Assembly (NCBI RefSeq): GCF_030323025.1
Contig: NZ_CP097329.1
Location: forward strand, 1,581,001-1,645,000
Direction: 5' to 3'
DNA length: 64,000 bases
DNA from: Pseudanabaena mucicola str. Chao 1806
GTDB taxonomy: Bacteria > Cyanobacteriota > Cyanobacteriia > Pseudanabaenales > Pseudanabaenaceae
This document shows positions 26,049 through 34,985 of the stretch, in pieces; position 1 is the first letter of the stretch; every line of letters begins with the position of its first letter. The translations under genes were made by a program, and so were the position numbers. The notes under the pieces are model-generated. The model had not been told where the DNA came from and made no database searches. It saw only the letters and a list, made by a program, of their open reading frames with translations.

Positions 26049-26736
26049 ATGAGTCTAGAAACTTCGGAAAAACAGGTAATCTCGAAACGGAGAGTAACCG
26101 ATCATGGTGAGGTTTTTACCAACCAGCGTGAGGTGAAAGCGATGCTGGAGTTGGTAAAGCATGAAACAGAACGCATTGAGTCGAAATTTTTAGAACCTGC
26201 CTGTGGAACGGGGAAATTTTTGGCGGAGGTTTTAGAGCGTAAGCTGCAAGTTGTAAAGATGCGTTATGGCAAGGTGCAGCTAGAGTATGAACGGAATGCA
26301 GTTTTGGCGATTTCTTCGATCTATGGAATTGATATTTTAGAGGACAATGTTCAGGAATGTCGCGATCGCCTATTCAATATATTTGATCAGGAATATACGA
26401 GACTTTTTGCAGATCTGGCGAATGATCAATGTCGGGAGGTAGTGCGCTATATCTTGAGCCGTAATACCATTCATGGCGATGCGTTGACTTTAAAAACGGC
26501 GGATGATTGTCCTGAGCCGATCATTTTTTCGGAATGGTCGCCTGTGAATGGCAGCATGATTAAGCGGCTCGATTTTAGTTTTAAGGAGTTGTTGCATCAT
26601 GAGAGCATGATGGATTTGCCTTATGGATTTGCCTTTGTTTGCGGATACAGGTGAGGATGTGTTTATCCCGACTCCGATTGAGGATTTTCCTGTGGTGCAA
26701 TTTTTGAGGGCTGGGGATGATGCTAAAAAATACTAA
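26049..26736 (+). pseudogene. DNA methyltransferase (N6-type) broken by a 13-bp tandem duplication
   Basis: The product starts MSLETSEKQVISKRRVTDHG and has FLEPACGTGKFLAEVL, the SAM-binding motif I, then GIDILEDNVQECRDRL. It resembles small N6-adenine methylases of restriction-modification systems; an NPPY motif is not visible. The 13-mer ATGGATTTGCCTT occurs twice in tandem at 26610-26622 and 26623-26635, which shifts the frame and stops translation at 26654. Removing one unit restores an in-frame end (FADTGEDVFIPTPIEDFP) down to 26736. A second damaged R-M gene follows. Confidence 0.75.
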
Positions 26737-26990
26737 TTACAATTCTGACGTTTTAACTTGCTTGGCAAACTTGAGCAATTATGGGGTGTTTACGACTCCG
26801 AGCTAGGTGAATCAGATTTTGGATTTGTTGCCTGTGGAGTTGTGGTCAAATCCTGATGCAAAATTTCTTGATCCTGTGTGCAAGTCGGGGGTATTTATAC
26901 GGGAGATTGCGAAGCAGTTGATTGAGGGTTTGGAGCCTATGTTCCCAGAGTTACAGGAACGGGCTAATCATATTTATCAATGTCTAGAAG
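26720..26990 (+). pseudogene. Large restriction-modification protein, N-terminal remnant
   Basis: The frame from the ATG at 26720 reads MLKNTNYNSDVLTCLANLSN, then YGVFTTPS, an in-frame TAG, and VNQILDLLPVELWSNPDAKF and LDPVCKSGVFIREIAKQLIEGL. This is the start of a large methylase/nuclease (Eco57I-like) whose motif I is DPVCKSGVF. The stop looks like a paired loss and gain of one G around CCGAGCTAGGTG. Homology ends near 26990 where IS256 sequence begins, so most of the protein is lost. Confidence 0.65.
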
Positions 26991-27465
26991 CTAGAGATGG
27001 AGGCGCTCCTCTAAGAGGATAGCAAATCGATTGAGCGCAGGTTTCCAGTCACGAATAGAGCCTCGTTCACTTCTTGGAGATATTCCGCAAGGCCAAGTAA
27101 ACTAGTTTGAAAGCAGCCTCATCGGAAGGAAAAATCTGTTGAGATTTAATCACTTTCCGCAAACTGCTATTCATCCACTCAATCGCATTAGTGGTATAAA
27201 TCGCCCTACGAATCTCGGACGGGAAAGTAAAGAATGGGATAATGTTCGCCCAATGACTGCGCCAAGACTTAGAGATCGACGGATATTGTTTGTCCCATTT
27301 TTCAGCAAAGAGTTCGAGATTAAACTCTGCTTCTGATTCGGTCGCAACAGCATAAATTGCCTTGAGATCAGAACAAACTTGCTTGCGTTGTTGCCATGTC
27401 ACAAAAGCGACCGAGTTACGCACCATATGAACAATACATAACTGTATCTGTGTCTTGGGAAACAC
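26991..27465 (-). pseudogene. IS256-family (mutator type) transposase, C-terminal remnant
   Basis: The main frame (27067-27465) has QIQLCIVHMVRNSVAFV, TTNAIEWMNSSLRKVIK and LVYLALRNISKK, typical of the C-terminal half of IS256 transposases. After NISKK a stop appears. One missing G restores a frame reading ERGSIRDWKPALNRFAILLE to 26991, the normal end. The N-terminal half, with the first catalytic Asp, is missing where the IS5-type element starts at about 27466. Confidence 0.8.
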
Positions 27466-27489
27466 TGTAGACCTCTTGCAGAACTGAAA

Positions 27490-27752
27490 TTATGACTGAG
27501 GAGAGGAAGTATTTGAGGTAGGAAGAGAGACTTCAAAGTTATAAATGGCAGCAATCAAATTACAACGTAAACCAAAACGACGACGACGGTTACGATAGGG
27601 TAAAGCAAGAATTTTAAAAATCTTCAGACGGCGATTAATATGCTCAATCGCAATACGTTGACGAGCAAGTTGGCGATTAAACTGCTTATCTTGCTTGGAT
27701 AAAGCCCCGTTTTTAGGCTTTTTGATAGGAATCAGTAGGTTTTGACTTGCTT
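27490..27752 (-). pseudogene. IS5-family transposase C-terminal fragment
   Basis: On the minus strand the fragment includes KKPKNGALSKQDKQFNRQLA, RQRIAIEHINRRLKIF and PYRNRRRRFGLRCNLIAAIY, the conserved DDE C-terminus of this IS group, and ends at a TAA (27490-27492). About 85 residues remain; upstream frames are closed. Confidence 0.75.
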
Positions 27753-27810
27753 AGTATTTCATCGCTGAATTATTAGGGCTAATGTAAAATTTCAAAGCTC
27801 ATAAATCTAA

Positions 27811-27903
27811 TAGGACTTACGTATTGGGTAGATGTGGTGCGGGCTTCGCCCGCACCACATCTACCTCAAACTTAATAAATTCGTTCGGTTTGCGTAAGTC
27901 CTA
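27811..27903 (-). repeat. Family 1 palindromic MITE-like repeat, copy C
   Basis: The 93-bp unit has ends TAGGACTTACG and CGTAAGTCCTA and lies inside the decayed IS5-type element. Its orientation is that of copy B. Confidence 0.85.
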
Positions 27904-28004
27904 TCTAACATATTTTCAGTTCTGCAAGAGGTCTATTGTCTTGCGCTTTCAGTCTTTTGATAATGTCAAGTCTATTCTCTGTTAAGGTATATCGCAATCC
28001 AGCC

Positions 28005-29960
28005 TCAAAATTCAATAAAGTTCTTATCAATCTTGCTAGTACCAGAGAGATCGAGATAATTAACTTCAATGAGTTTGCGGATTTCCATTTTTTGTTTACG
28101 AGCTTCTTCGATTTTCGATTGGCAATAATAACCAAAGGAAGGATCGGCAATTACATCCGTATTTTTGTATTTCTCTAGCCAAGACTTTTCTCGTTTTTCA
28201 CACATAATATATTGAATTTTGGCGATCGCAGTTCTGACGACCATCTGTGGACGCAGTATGCCAATACGCGAATTTTCATCGAGCCAGAGCAAATGCTGTA
28301 ACTGCTGAGCTACCTCAGGCTGTTCTGCACAAAGAAGTTGTAATTGCTGGACTAGGTGATCGGGATAGGGTTCTTTTGCCGCTAGGGAAGTCTTTTGTTG
28401 ATTGATGAGATTAAGAATAGTTAGCCAAAGATAGCGATGATTGGAAAGGCTAAATTCGATATCTTCTTCGTTAATTACTTCATACACATAAGCGCGATGT
28501 TCAGGAAAGTGTAAATAGATTTGCAAAATCTGAGTTTCAGCACTATGGAGGGCATTAGCAACTGTGATCAGTGAAGGTGCAGGCTTAGTACTATTCCAAC
28601 GTGTATTGCGTAACTGACGACGGAGATCTTGCTCTAGACGCAACGCTAGATAGGAATTCCCCTGAGCTAATCTCTGTGCGGAAGTATGGATATAGTGCGT
28701 CCGAAAAAAGGAATCAACGGGAAGATTATTTAATAATTGCGCGATCGCTTGGCTACTCTTTTGGAAGTGATCCGCTTGATTGAGATCTTGACCTGTAAGG
28801 ATCTGTTCGATTTGCCAATCTAGAAATAGTGGTGCATTTTTGAGCAAGTCTTGATATGAACTAGCGCTATGTTGCTTGAGATATTCATCAGCATCCTTGC
28901 CATCGGGCATGGTAAGCACCCTTAATTGCACCGTGCCATTAAAAACTAATTCTTTAAACCCCGCGATCGCCTTTTCGGCTGCTGTGATTCCCGCCTTGTC
29001 CGCATCGAAATTTAAAATTACATTTTTTGATTCGGTATAGCGCAATAACTGCTTCATCTGTTCAGCATTGAGAGCAACACCCATCGTGGCGATCGCTTGA
29101 CCGATTCCTGCTTGATGCAAAGCGATCGCATCAAAATAACCTTCTACGACAATAGCTTGATCGGATTTGGCAATGGCATCTCTTGCCTTATCCATCGCAA
29201 ATAAAACAGTACCCTTGCTAAAGAGTTCCGTTTCAGGAGAGTTTAAATACTTTGGTTCTTCATCACCGAGCGATCGCCCACCAAAGGCAATCACACGACC
29301 ACGGGTATCGTGAATAGGAATCATCAAGCGATCGCGAAAGCGATCGTAAAATCCATTCCCTGTTTTGCGCGGAACGATTAAACCTGCTTCTTCCAATAAT
29401 TTCAAGGGAATTTGCTTTTGCTGCACTAGATATCCCATCAGAGTTTCCCAACCCGCAGGTGCATACCCCAGTTGAAATTTTTGGATTGTCTCCTTGCTCA
29501 TCTGTCGCTTTTCGGTGAGATAAGCGAGAGCCTGTCGCCCTTGGGCTGCATAAAGAGCATGTTGGTAAAAACTCGTCGTCAGTGCCATCACCTCATAAAG
29601 GCGATCGCGATGGGAAATTTGACGTTGGATTTCCTTCGCTTTTTCTGGTTCGACAGTTTGAATGGGAACGTTATAGCGCTTTGCTAAATCTAAAACTACG
29701 TCAGAGAACGATCGCTTATCGATCTCCATCAAAAACTTCACAGCCCCACCTGCTGCCCCACAGTTAAAGCAGTGGTACATCTGCCGTGATGGATTAACTG
29801 TCAAGGCTGTGGCATTTGTACCATTATGAAAAGGACAAGCTCCCCGAAAATTTGACCCACTTTTGCGTAGCACAACGCGCTCAGACACGATATCAACAAT
29901 GTCTGCCCGTTGACTTACTTGGTCAATCGTATCTTTGTGGATCTGGAACTGTGCAGACAT
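28005..29960 (-). CDS. dnaG: DNA primase
   Basis: A 651-residue primase that makes RNA primers at the replication fork. The zinc-binding domain has CPFHNGTN and YHCFNCGAAGG (CHC2 ligands, ~41-66). The RNA polymerase domain includes GRVIAFGGRSLGD, the TOPRIM motif VVEGYFDAIALHQAG with the catalytic Glu, and VILNFDADKAG (DxD). The linker between the zinc ligands (GTNATALTVNP) departs from the usual EKSPSFTVNP. The C-terminal ~200 residues bind helicase DnaB and are more variable. Length is normal. Its 3' end abuts the IS5 debris, and the last ~15 codons may have been altered by it. Confidence 0.95.
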   Translation of the reverse strand: MSAQFQIHKDTIDQVSQRADIVDIVSERVVLRKSGSNFRGACPFHNGTNATALTVNPSRQMYHCFNCGAAGGAVKFLMEIDKRSFSDVVLDLAKRYNVPIQTVEPEKAKEIQRQISHRDRLYEVMALTTSFYQHALYAAQGRQALAYLTEKRQMSKETIQKFQLGYAPAGWETLMGYLVQQKQIPLKLLEEAGLIVPRKTGNGFYDRFRDRLMIPIHDTRGRVIAFGGRSLGDEEPKYLNSPETELFSKGTVLFAMDKARDAIAKSDQAIVVEGYFDAIALHQAGIGQAIATMGVALNAEQMKQLLRYTESKNVILNFDADKAGITAAEKAIAGFKELVFNGTVQLRVLTMPDGKDADEYLKQHSASSYQDLLKNAPLFLDWQIEQILTGQDLNQADHFQKSSQAIAQLLNNLPVDSFFRTHYIHTSAQRLAQGNSYLALRLEQDLRRQLRNTRWNSTKPAPSLITVANALHSAETQILQIYLHFPEHRAYVYEVINEEDIEFSLSNHRYLWLTILNLINQQKTSLAAKEPYPDHLVQQLQLLCAEQPEVAQQLQHLLWLDENSRIGILRPQMVVRTAIAKIQYIMCEKREKSWLEKYKNTDVIADPSFGYYCQSKIEEARKQKMEIRKLIEVNYLDLSGTSKIDKNFIEF

Positions 29961-29998
29961 AGAAGCGATCGCCTATTTGTAAACCGCAGTATGCTCTT

Positions 29999-30078
29999 AT
30001 AGTGATTTCTCATTTTGCTGTAGTCAAAATGAAAATTTTAAACTCTTATGAGTATGCACTCATTTGAAAACTACTATA
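29999..30078 (-). repeat. Family 2 palindromic element, diverged short copy
   Basis: Read on the minus strand it begins TATAGTAGTTTTCAAATGAG and ends AAATCACTATA, retaining the CAAATGAG...CTCAT and CATTTTGACTACAGCAAAATG stem-loops but lacking the middle of copies a and b. Confidence 0.65.
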
Positions 30079-30182
30079 ACTATTCTATATTAAGGGTTCT
30101 GCGATTTAATAAAGAATCAAACTTTTTGTGGTGAGGCTTCGCCGAACCATAAAAAATCGGTTCCTTATTTTCCTGCATATCC

Positions 30183-30725
30183 TTAATCGCCATCATAATC
30201 TTTTGATTGTTCTGGAGAGTTTTTGATGGAAGCAATCTTAAGCGATCGCTTATTTCTAACTGTATGAAATTTTACTTTGCGATGGACTCGTTTAACGCTA
30301 CTTAAAGTAAATAGAGTTAAAAACGCTCCTAGTAAGCTCACCTGCCACAAACCACATCCCGTTGCCGCTCCTAGTGCTGCGGCTACCCAAACCGAAGCCG
30401 CAGTAGTGAGTCCCCTTACTTTCGGTGTCCCTCTCGTCGAAGAAGATGGTTGCAAAATTAACCCTGCGCCTAAAAATCCTACACCTGTAGTCACGCCTTG
30501 CAATGTTCGACTCAGCGCATTGGTTGACGCAAAGGTAGAATCTCCTTCTGCTTGTAGTGGAATCATCACAAATAAAGCAGCTCCCATACTCACCAGCATA
30601 AATGTTCTCATTCCAGCGGATCTACCACCTTTCTGCCGATTAAAACCAATGATCCCCCCAACTAATAGCGCCAAAATTAGCCGAAATGCCAATTGCCAAG
30701 AGTTATGAATAAACATTGCATCCAT
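30183..30725 (-). CDS. MgtC/SapB family inner-membrane protein
   Basis: A 180-residue protein with five hydrophobic segments, opening with FRLILALLVGGIIGFNRQ and GGRSAGMRTFMLVSMGAALFV, the MgtC signature, and LTTAASVWVAAALGAATGCG. MgtC proteins affect F-type ATPase and growth at low Mg2+; in free-living bacteria the role is often unclear. The ACT-like C-terminal domain of Salmonella MgtC is absent, which makes it the short SapB form. It has no operon partner. Confidence 0.88.
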   Translation of the reverse strand: MDAMFIHNSWQLAFRLILALLVGGIIGFNRQKGGRSAGMRTFMLVSMGAALFVMIPLQAEGDSTFASTNALSRTLQGVTTGVGFLGAGLILQPSSSTRGTPKVRGLTTAASVWVAAALGAATGCGLWQVSLLGAFLTLFTLSSVKRVHRKVKFHTVRNKRSLKIASIKNSPEQSKDYDGD

Positions 30726-31163
30726 TTTCTGTTGAGCCTCATTGAATGTTTACTTAAAGTTGTCTTAGAGATGTTGTTTTATGGAAGTCTGTCACTATAT
30801 TATTTGCGTTATTTGCGATCGCTGATATGCTGTAGACAAAATGAAAACTCTTGCTAGAAATGATTTTTAGGTTTCAAATAAAGAAACCGATTTTCAGTAG
30901 TATGGCTTCACCGCACTACTGAAAATCGATTCTTTATTTTAGTTCTGAATATATTAATCACTGATGTTACGTGGAACAAATATCACCCTCACCCCCCTGC
31001 CCCCTCTCCCATCAAGGGAGAGGGGGAGCTAGACTAATTTCTTGTTCCCCTCTCCCTTAATGGGAGAGGGGCTAGGGGTGAGGGTCTTAGAAACTTCCAC
31101 GTAACATCAGTTAATCAGTAAAATTAGGATAGATGTACTTTTCGCTTCTATCCTAATTTATCT
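30726..31163. other. 438-bp gap made almost entirely of repeats
   Basis: The segment holds a hairpin at about 30890-30941 (arms GATTTTCAGTAGT around GGCTTCACC) and the 150-bp palindromic element at 30961-31110. No gene was found. Confidence 0.5.
30961..31110. repeat. 150-bp palindromic element with GA/CT-rich core
   Basis: The outer arms CTGATGTTACGTGGAA (30961-30976) and TTCCACGTAACATCAG (31095-31110) are perfect complements. The core is a strand-asymmetric CCCTCTCCC / GGGAGAGGGG inverted repeat interrupted by a 20-bp AT-rich spacer. Cores of this kind occur widely in bacterial genomes. Confidence 0.8.
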
Positions 31164-32135
31164 CTATGCTGGACGCTCAGCTCCAGTTTCTACAGGTAGA
31201 TCTGACTGACTATATTCAGTCCAAGAACCTTCATAAACGCGCACTTTAGGATATCCCAATAAATGCTTTAGTACTACATATTGCAAAGAGGCTTCTCTTC
31301 CTGTGGTGCAGGTCACAATAATATCCTTTGATTTATCAATCTTCTTATCAGCTAGAATTTTCTCGATTTCACTGAGGGGCTTTAGCTTATGAGGATTTTG
31401 AGGATCGGTAAAAGTCGGCCAAGGAATATTACGCGCTCCAGGGATATGACCATTACGCACGAAAAACTTCTCTTCTCCAGCAAAAGCTTTTGGTGGTCTT
31501 GGGTCGATGAAAACGACACCCTGTTTACCAATTAAGTCTTTAACTTGAGCAAGATTCACGCGAATATTCTTATTATCGCGAACACTCAGTTTACTGGTCT
31601 TGTACTTGGGGAAAACCTGAGTTAATTCAGCATTATCTTGTTTGTAGCCACTAAAGCCTCCATCAAGAACTGCAACTGGCTTTCTAAACCCAATTCGCTC
31701 TAGAGCATAAGCAATTTGGCTAGCACCTAAGACATCACGACCGTCTGAATAGACCAATACCTTACTCTGATCTGTTACACCAGCCTTAGCAAGCAAGTCA
31801 GCTAGTTTATCAGAATCAACTAGCTGAACGGGCAAACCATCCTTAGGCACACGCACCAAGTTGTCAGCAAAGTTGACAGCATTAGGTAAATGTTCCTTAA
31901 AATAATCCAAAGGATTCCAACGCACATCAAGAATCCTCAGATCGGGATCATTTACATGGTCATTCACCCATTTTGGCGAGACAAATTCAATCTTTGTTCC
32001 AGAACTTTGGGCATATATTGGTGCTAAAGATAAGATGCTGCCTATGGCAACTATTAATATGAGAATTGTAGAGATTAAAGCGAGAGGAGTGAACTGGAAT
32101 CTTTGAGATTTATTTCTAGAATTTTTTTTCTTCAT
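31164..32135 (-). CDS. Exported two-domain rhodanese (sulfurtransferase)
   Basis: This 323-residue protein has a basic N-terminus and a hydrophobic helix (LALISTILILIVAIGSIL) ending near PIYAQS, so it is secreted or membrane-anchored. Two rhodanese domains follow (~50-165 and ~180-315). The first lacks an active Cys. The second ends in IIVTCTTGREASL with the persulfide-forming Cys. It resembles thiosulfate/3-mercaptopyruvate sulfurtransferases (SseA type). Length is normal for the exported form. Confidence 0.9.
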   Translation of the reverse strand: MKKKNSRNKSQRFQFTPLALISTILILIVAIGSILSLAPIYAQSSGTKIEFVSPKWVNDHVNDPDLRILDVRWNPLDYFKEHLPNAVNFADNLVRVPKDGLPVQLVDSDKLADLLAKAGVTDQSKVLVYSDGRDVLGASQIAYALERIGFRKPVAVLDGGFSGYKQDNAELTQVFPKYKTSKLSVRDNKNIRVNLAQVKDLIGKQGVVFIDPRPPKAFAGEEKFFVRNGHIPGARNIPWPTFTDPQNPHKLKPLSEIEKILADKKIDKSKDIIVTCTTGREASLQYVVLKHLLGYPKVRVYEGSWTEYSQSDLPVETGAERPA

Positions 32136-32586
32136 GGTACAAGTGAATTTGCTGAAAAGCTTTTAAGATAGGCACTTTTTAGAGAAAGAAATACAAACTA
32201 CACTATTATCATATAGATACCGTATTTTGTTTGTATACGACATTGCATAACAAGTCAATTTTGAGATTAGATGAATCAATAATTATTTATAGAAATGATT
32301 GGTAAATCCTTGATGTTTAGAGAACCTAATAATTTGGAATTAAAAGAAGTTAGGATTTACATTTTTAAATTAAGTAGCTCAACTTAATTAAAAACGAAAC
32401 CGATAGTTTTGTTCCACAAGCTACACGTGCGGAACAAAACTATCGGTTTTTAGTTTACTTATGTCTAGCTACTTACATTTATAGAAATCTTAAATTAAAG
32501 TCAGTTCGACTGAGGCGAAAATTGATAAAGGTTGCTTCGCATTTTTTACCATTTACTTAATAAAGTAATTTACAGAATGTTATACC
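32136..32586. other. 451-bp gap with a family 4 element
   Basis: The only structure is the palindromic element at 32371-32476. A TCAGTTCGACTGAGG segment near 32503 resembles family 3/IS982 ends. The promoter for the rhodanese gene should lie at 32140-32280. Confidence 0.45.
32371..32476. repeat. Family 4 palindromic element, copy 2
   Basis: The core hairpin has perfect 19-bp arms (32397-32415 and 32431-32449, left arm AAACCGATAGTTTTGTTCC). The outer flanks are TAAGTAGCT and AGCTACTTA. Compared with copy 1, the arm length is the same and the arm sequence is different. Confidence 0.7.
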
Positions 32587-33495
32587 TCAGCGCATATTTT
32601 GTTGATTTTGTTGATTTTGTTGAATTAAATGATTGAGATCTAGCAGTTTCGTATTACTTTCACCAAAGATTAAAGGTAAGTTTCCATTCCATTTGTCGAT
32701 CACCTGCTTTTGTAAAAGTTCAGGAGATAGTGTATCTCGCAAAATTTTCTGAGCTTCACCTTCACCTCGAGCTAAATTTACTTTAGCTTCTGCTTCTTTA
32801 ATTGCTTTTAAAGCAATAAATTCAGCGCGTTTAGCCTCTTGTTCTGCAATCTGTTTGGCTTCTACTGCATCTCGAAATCTTTGGGAAAAATGCACATGCA
32901 CCAAAGAAATATCATCAACTGCAATGTTATAGCCTGATAATCTTGTCGTTAACAAGGCATCAACTTCATCCTTGACATTTCCTCGTTTTGTAATGATTTC
33001 TTCGGCAGTATATTTCGCCATTACAGCTTTTAAGACTTCTTCCACTGCAGGATCGATAATCCTATCAATAATCGCTAACTTATCACCAATTTGTTGATAG
33101 ATCAGATTGACATGCTCAGGAATAATATGCCAGTTAAGTGCAACATCGGTAAATACTTCCTGCAAATCCTTAGATGATGCTTCCGCCGATATTTCTTGCT
33201 TTTGGACGCGCACACTTAGCTTTTGGACAGTTTGTGCGATCGGTAAAATAGGATGAATTCCCTCATCAAGAATATGTGGTTGAACCTTGCCAAATTGCAT
33301 CAATACACCACGTTCACCTGCATTTACTACCACAAAAAAACAGCAGACGAATGCAGTCAATAGAACTAGAGATGCAACGAGACGAAACATTGCCAAATCA
33401 GCATTTTTGCGGTTTGTTTGGCGATTGACATGGTTATTAGCTTGTTTATTTGGCGATCGCAACTCATCCACATTTTCCATCTCAGTTACTTTCAT
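32587..33495 (-). CDS. Prohibitin/SPFH family membrane protein
   Basis: A 302-residue protein with one N-terminal membrane helix (LVASLVLLTAFVCCFFVVV, ~36-55) followed by an SPFH domain (NAGERGVLMQFGKV, ILPIAQTVQKLSVRVQKQEI) and a coiled-coil region rich in Ala/Glu (AKQIAEQEAKRAEFIALKAI). Prohibitins form ring assemblies that scaffold membrane proteases and other proteins. The C-terminus is a QQNQQNQQN repeat encoded by a tandem nine-base unit, which may vary in length. No partner gene is adjacent. Confidence 0.92.
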   Translation of the reverse strand: MKVTEMENVDELRSPNKQANNHVNRQTNRKNADLAMFRLVASLVLLTAFVCCFFVVVNAGERGVLMQFGKVQPHILDEGIHPILPIAQTVQKLSVRVQKQEISAEASSKDLQEVFTDVALNWHIIPEHVNLIYQQIGDKLAIIDRIIDPAVEEVLKAVMAKYTAEEIITKRGNVKDEVDALLTTRLSGYNIAVDDISLVHVHFSQRFRDAVEAKQIAEQEAKRAEFIALKAIKEAEAKVNLARGEGEAQKILRDTLSPELLQKQVIDKWNGNLPLIFGESNTKLLDLNHLIQQNQQNQQNMR

Positions 33496-33921
33496 AATTA
33501 AGAGCCTATTTAGGGCATATACAAGGACTTTAAGAATTTTGCTTGATTTTTATCAATGTTTCAGATTGTCAATAAGCTTTGAGAAAATGTATTTTAGACT
33601 ATAATCTACGGTAATTACATAGACATAACGTAGTTTTGATGATAAAAGTATTGAATAAAGTATTTAAACACTTTATTTAATACTTTTATAAGTATGAGGC
33701 AAGTATGAGTGTAGCTTCACTTTAAACTGCAATCTGCCTATAAAAATGTTTATTGAGTTTTTTTAAATGATTATGTACTCATTTGAAATCGAAAAATAAT
33801 CCTAGTAACGGCTTTGAGTTTTCATTTTGCCGTAGTCAAAATGAAAACTGCAATAGAATTTGGATTTAATTTGTATTTTTGGTTAGTTTACGATTATTTA
33901 ATTTTAATGTAGTGAGGCGAA
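33496..33921. other. 426-bp divergent gap between prohibitin and cysA-like genes
   Basis: A perfect short hairpin, TATTGAATAAAGTATTTAAA-CAC-TTTATTTAATA, lies near 33647-33680, and a diverged family 2 copy spans about 33765-33855 (CTCATTTGAAAT, CATTTTGCCGTAGTCAAAATG). Both promoters must lie here; no clear hexamer pair was chosen. Confidence 0.4.
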
Positions 33922-34929
33922 ATGAGTATTTTAGTTCAAGATATTTCTAAGAGATTTGGCGATTTTCAGGCAGTCGATCAGGTTAATTTAGAAGTGCTTA
34001 GTGATTCATTAGTGGCGTTGCTAGGACCCTCAGGTTCAGGAAAGTCAACTTTATTAAGGATTATGGCAGGCTTAGAAAAGCCAGATCATGGTCAAGTATG
34101 GATTGAGAATGAAGATGCCACCTATCGCTCCGTCCAAGAGCGCAAGATTGGATTTGTTTTCCAGCACTATGCACTTTTTAAGCATTTAACTGTTCGACAA
34201 AATATCACTTTTGGACTAAATATTCGCAAAGTGCCTAAGCATGTTATTAAGAAAAAAGCTGATGAACTTCTCGATTTAATTCAACTTCACGGATTAGGAG
34301 ATCGCTATCCATCCCAACTATCAGGTGGTCAGCGTCAAAGGGTTGCCCTTGCTAGAGCGTTAGCTGCTCAGCCTCGTACATTGCTTTTAGATGAGCCATT
34401 TGGAGCCTTAGATGCTAAGGTTCGCAAAGAACTGCGGACATGGTTGAGAGAACTTCACGAAAAAGTTCATGTTACTACTATTTTTGTTACTCACGATCAA
34501 GAAGAAGCAATGGAAGTAGCTGATAAGGTTGTGATTATGAATAAGGGTAAGGTCGAGCAGATTGGCACTGCCGCCGATATCTACGATCATCCTGCTTCCG
34601 AATTCGTGATGCGTTTCATTGGTGAGACTAACATTATCTCCAAGGCAAGATATCACTTCCCACATTTAGAAGTTGAGGATCATCATCAAGTATTTCTGCG
34701 TCCTCATGATGTCCTCATTCAATCAGAGCCAGACGAAAGCTTTGCTCCAGCCACTGTCAACTATACATTTAATTTAGGTTGGGAAGGTCAGGCCGAATTA
34801 GTACTTAAGGACAACCAAAAATTGATTGTCAAACTTGAACGTGATCAATTCGATAGTCTTGGTTTACGTCCTCAACAAGAAGTGTATGTCAAACCTGCTC
34901 GCGCCAAAGTGTTTGCGGGAGTTTCCTAA
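33922..34929 (+). CDS. cysA: Sulfate/thiosulfate ABC transporter ATPase (CysA type)
   Basis: A 335-residue ATP-binding subunit that powers sulfate or thiosulfate import. The Walker A is GPSGSGKST, the signature is [15 protein letters not shown], the Walker B is [13 protein letters not shown], and the H loop is [13 protein letters not shown]. The C-terminal ~95 residues form a TOBE-like domain with [10 protein letters not shown], as in CysA. No cysT, cysW or sbp gene is next to it, so it must work with a membrane complex encoded elsewhere. Molybdate or a related anion is an alternative substrate. Confidence 0.85.
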   Translation: MSILVQDISKRFGDFQAVDQVNLEVLSDSLVALLGPSGSGKSTLLRIMAGLEKPDHGQVWIENEDATYRSVQERKIGFVFQHYALFKHLTVRQNITFGLNIRKVPKHVIKKKADELLDLIQLHGLGDRYPSQLSGGQRQRVALARALAAQPRTLLLDEPFGALDAKVRKELRTWLRELHEKVHVTTIFVTHDQEEAMEVADKVVIMNKGKVEQIGTAADIYDHPASEFVMRFIGETNIISKARYHFPHLEVEDHHQVFLRPHDVLIQSEPDESFAPATVNYTFNLGWEGQAELVLKDNQKLIVKLERDQFDSLGLRPQQEVYVKPARAKVFAGVS

Positions 34930-34985
34930 ATTTTATTAAGTCGTTGAGCATAATTAAAACCAAAAACCAGAGAGTGGGCTGTTCG

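Larger units (their letters stand above)
27467..27936 (-). mobile_element. Decayed IS5-type element with terminal inverted repeats and a nested MITE
   Basis: The ends carry a perfect inverted repeat, TAGACCTCTTGCAGAACTGA plus AA (27470-27491 and about 27912-27933). Inside are a transposase C-terminal fragment on the minus strand and family 1 copy C. The flanks of the two ends do not show a matching target duplication, consistent with later rearrangement. The catalytic core is deleted. Confidence 0.65.

Noticed and set aside
27905-28178. Frames of about 80 codons overlapping the dnaG 3' end
   Set aside because: The minus-strand frame reads dnaG in another phase and ends in the IS end; no protein family was recognised.
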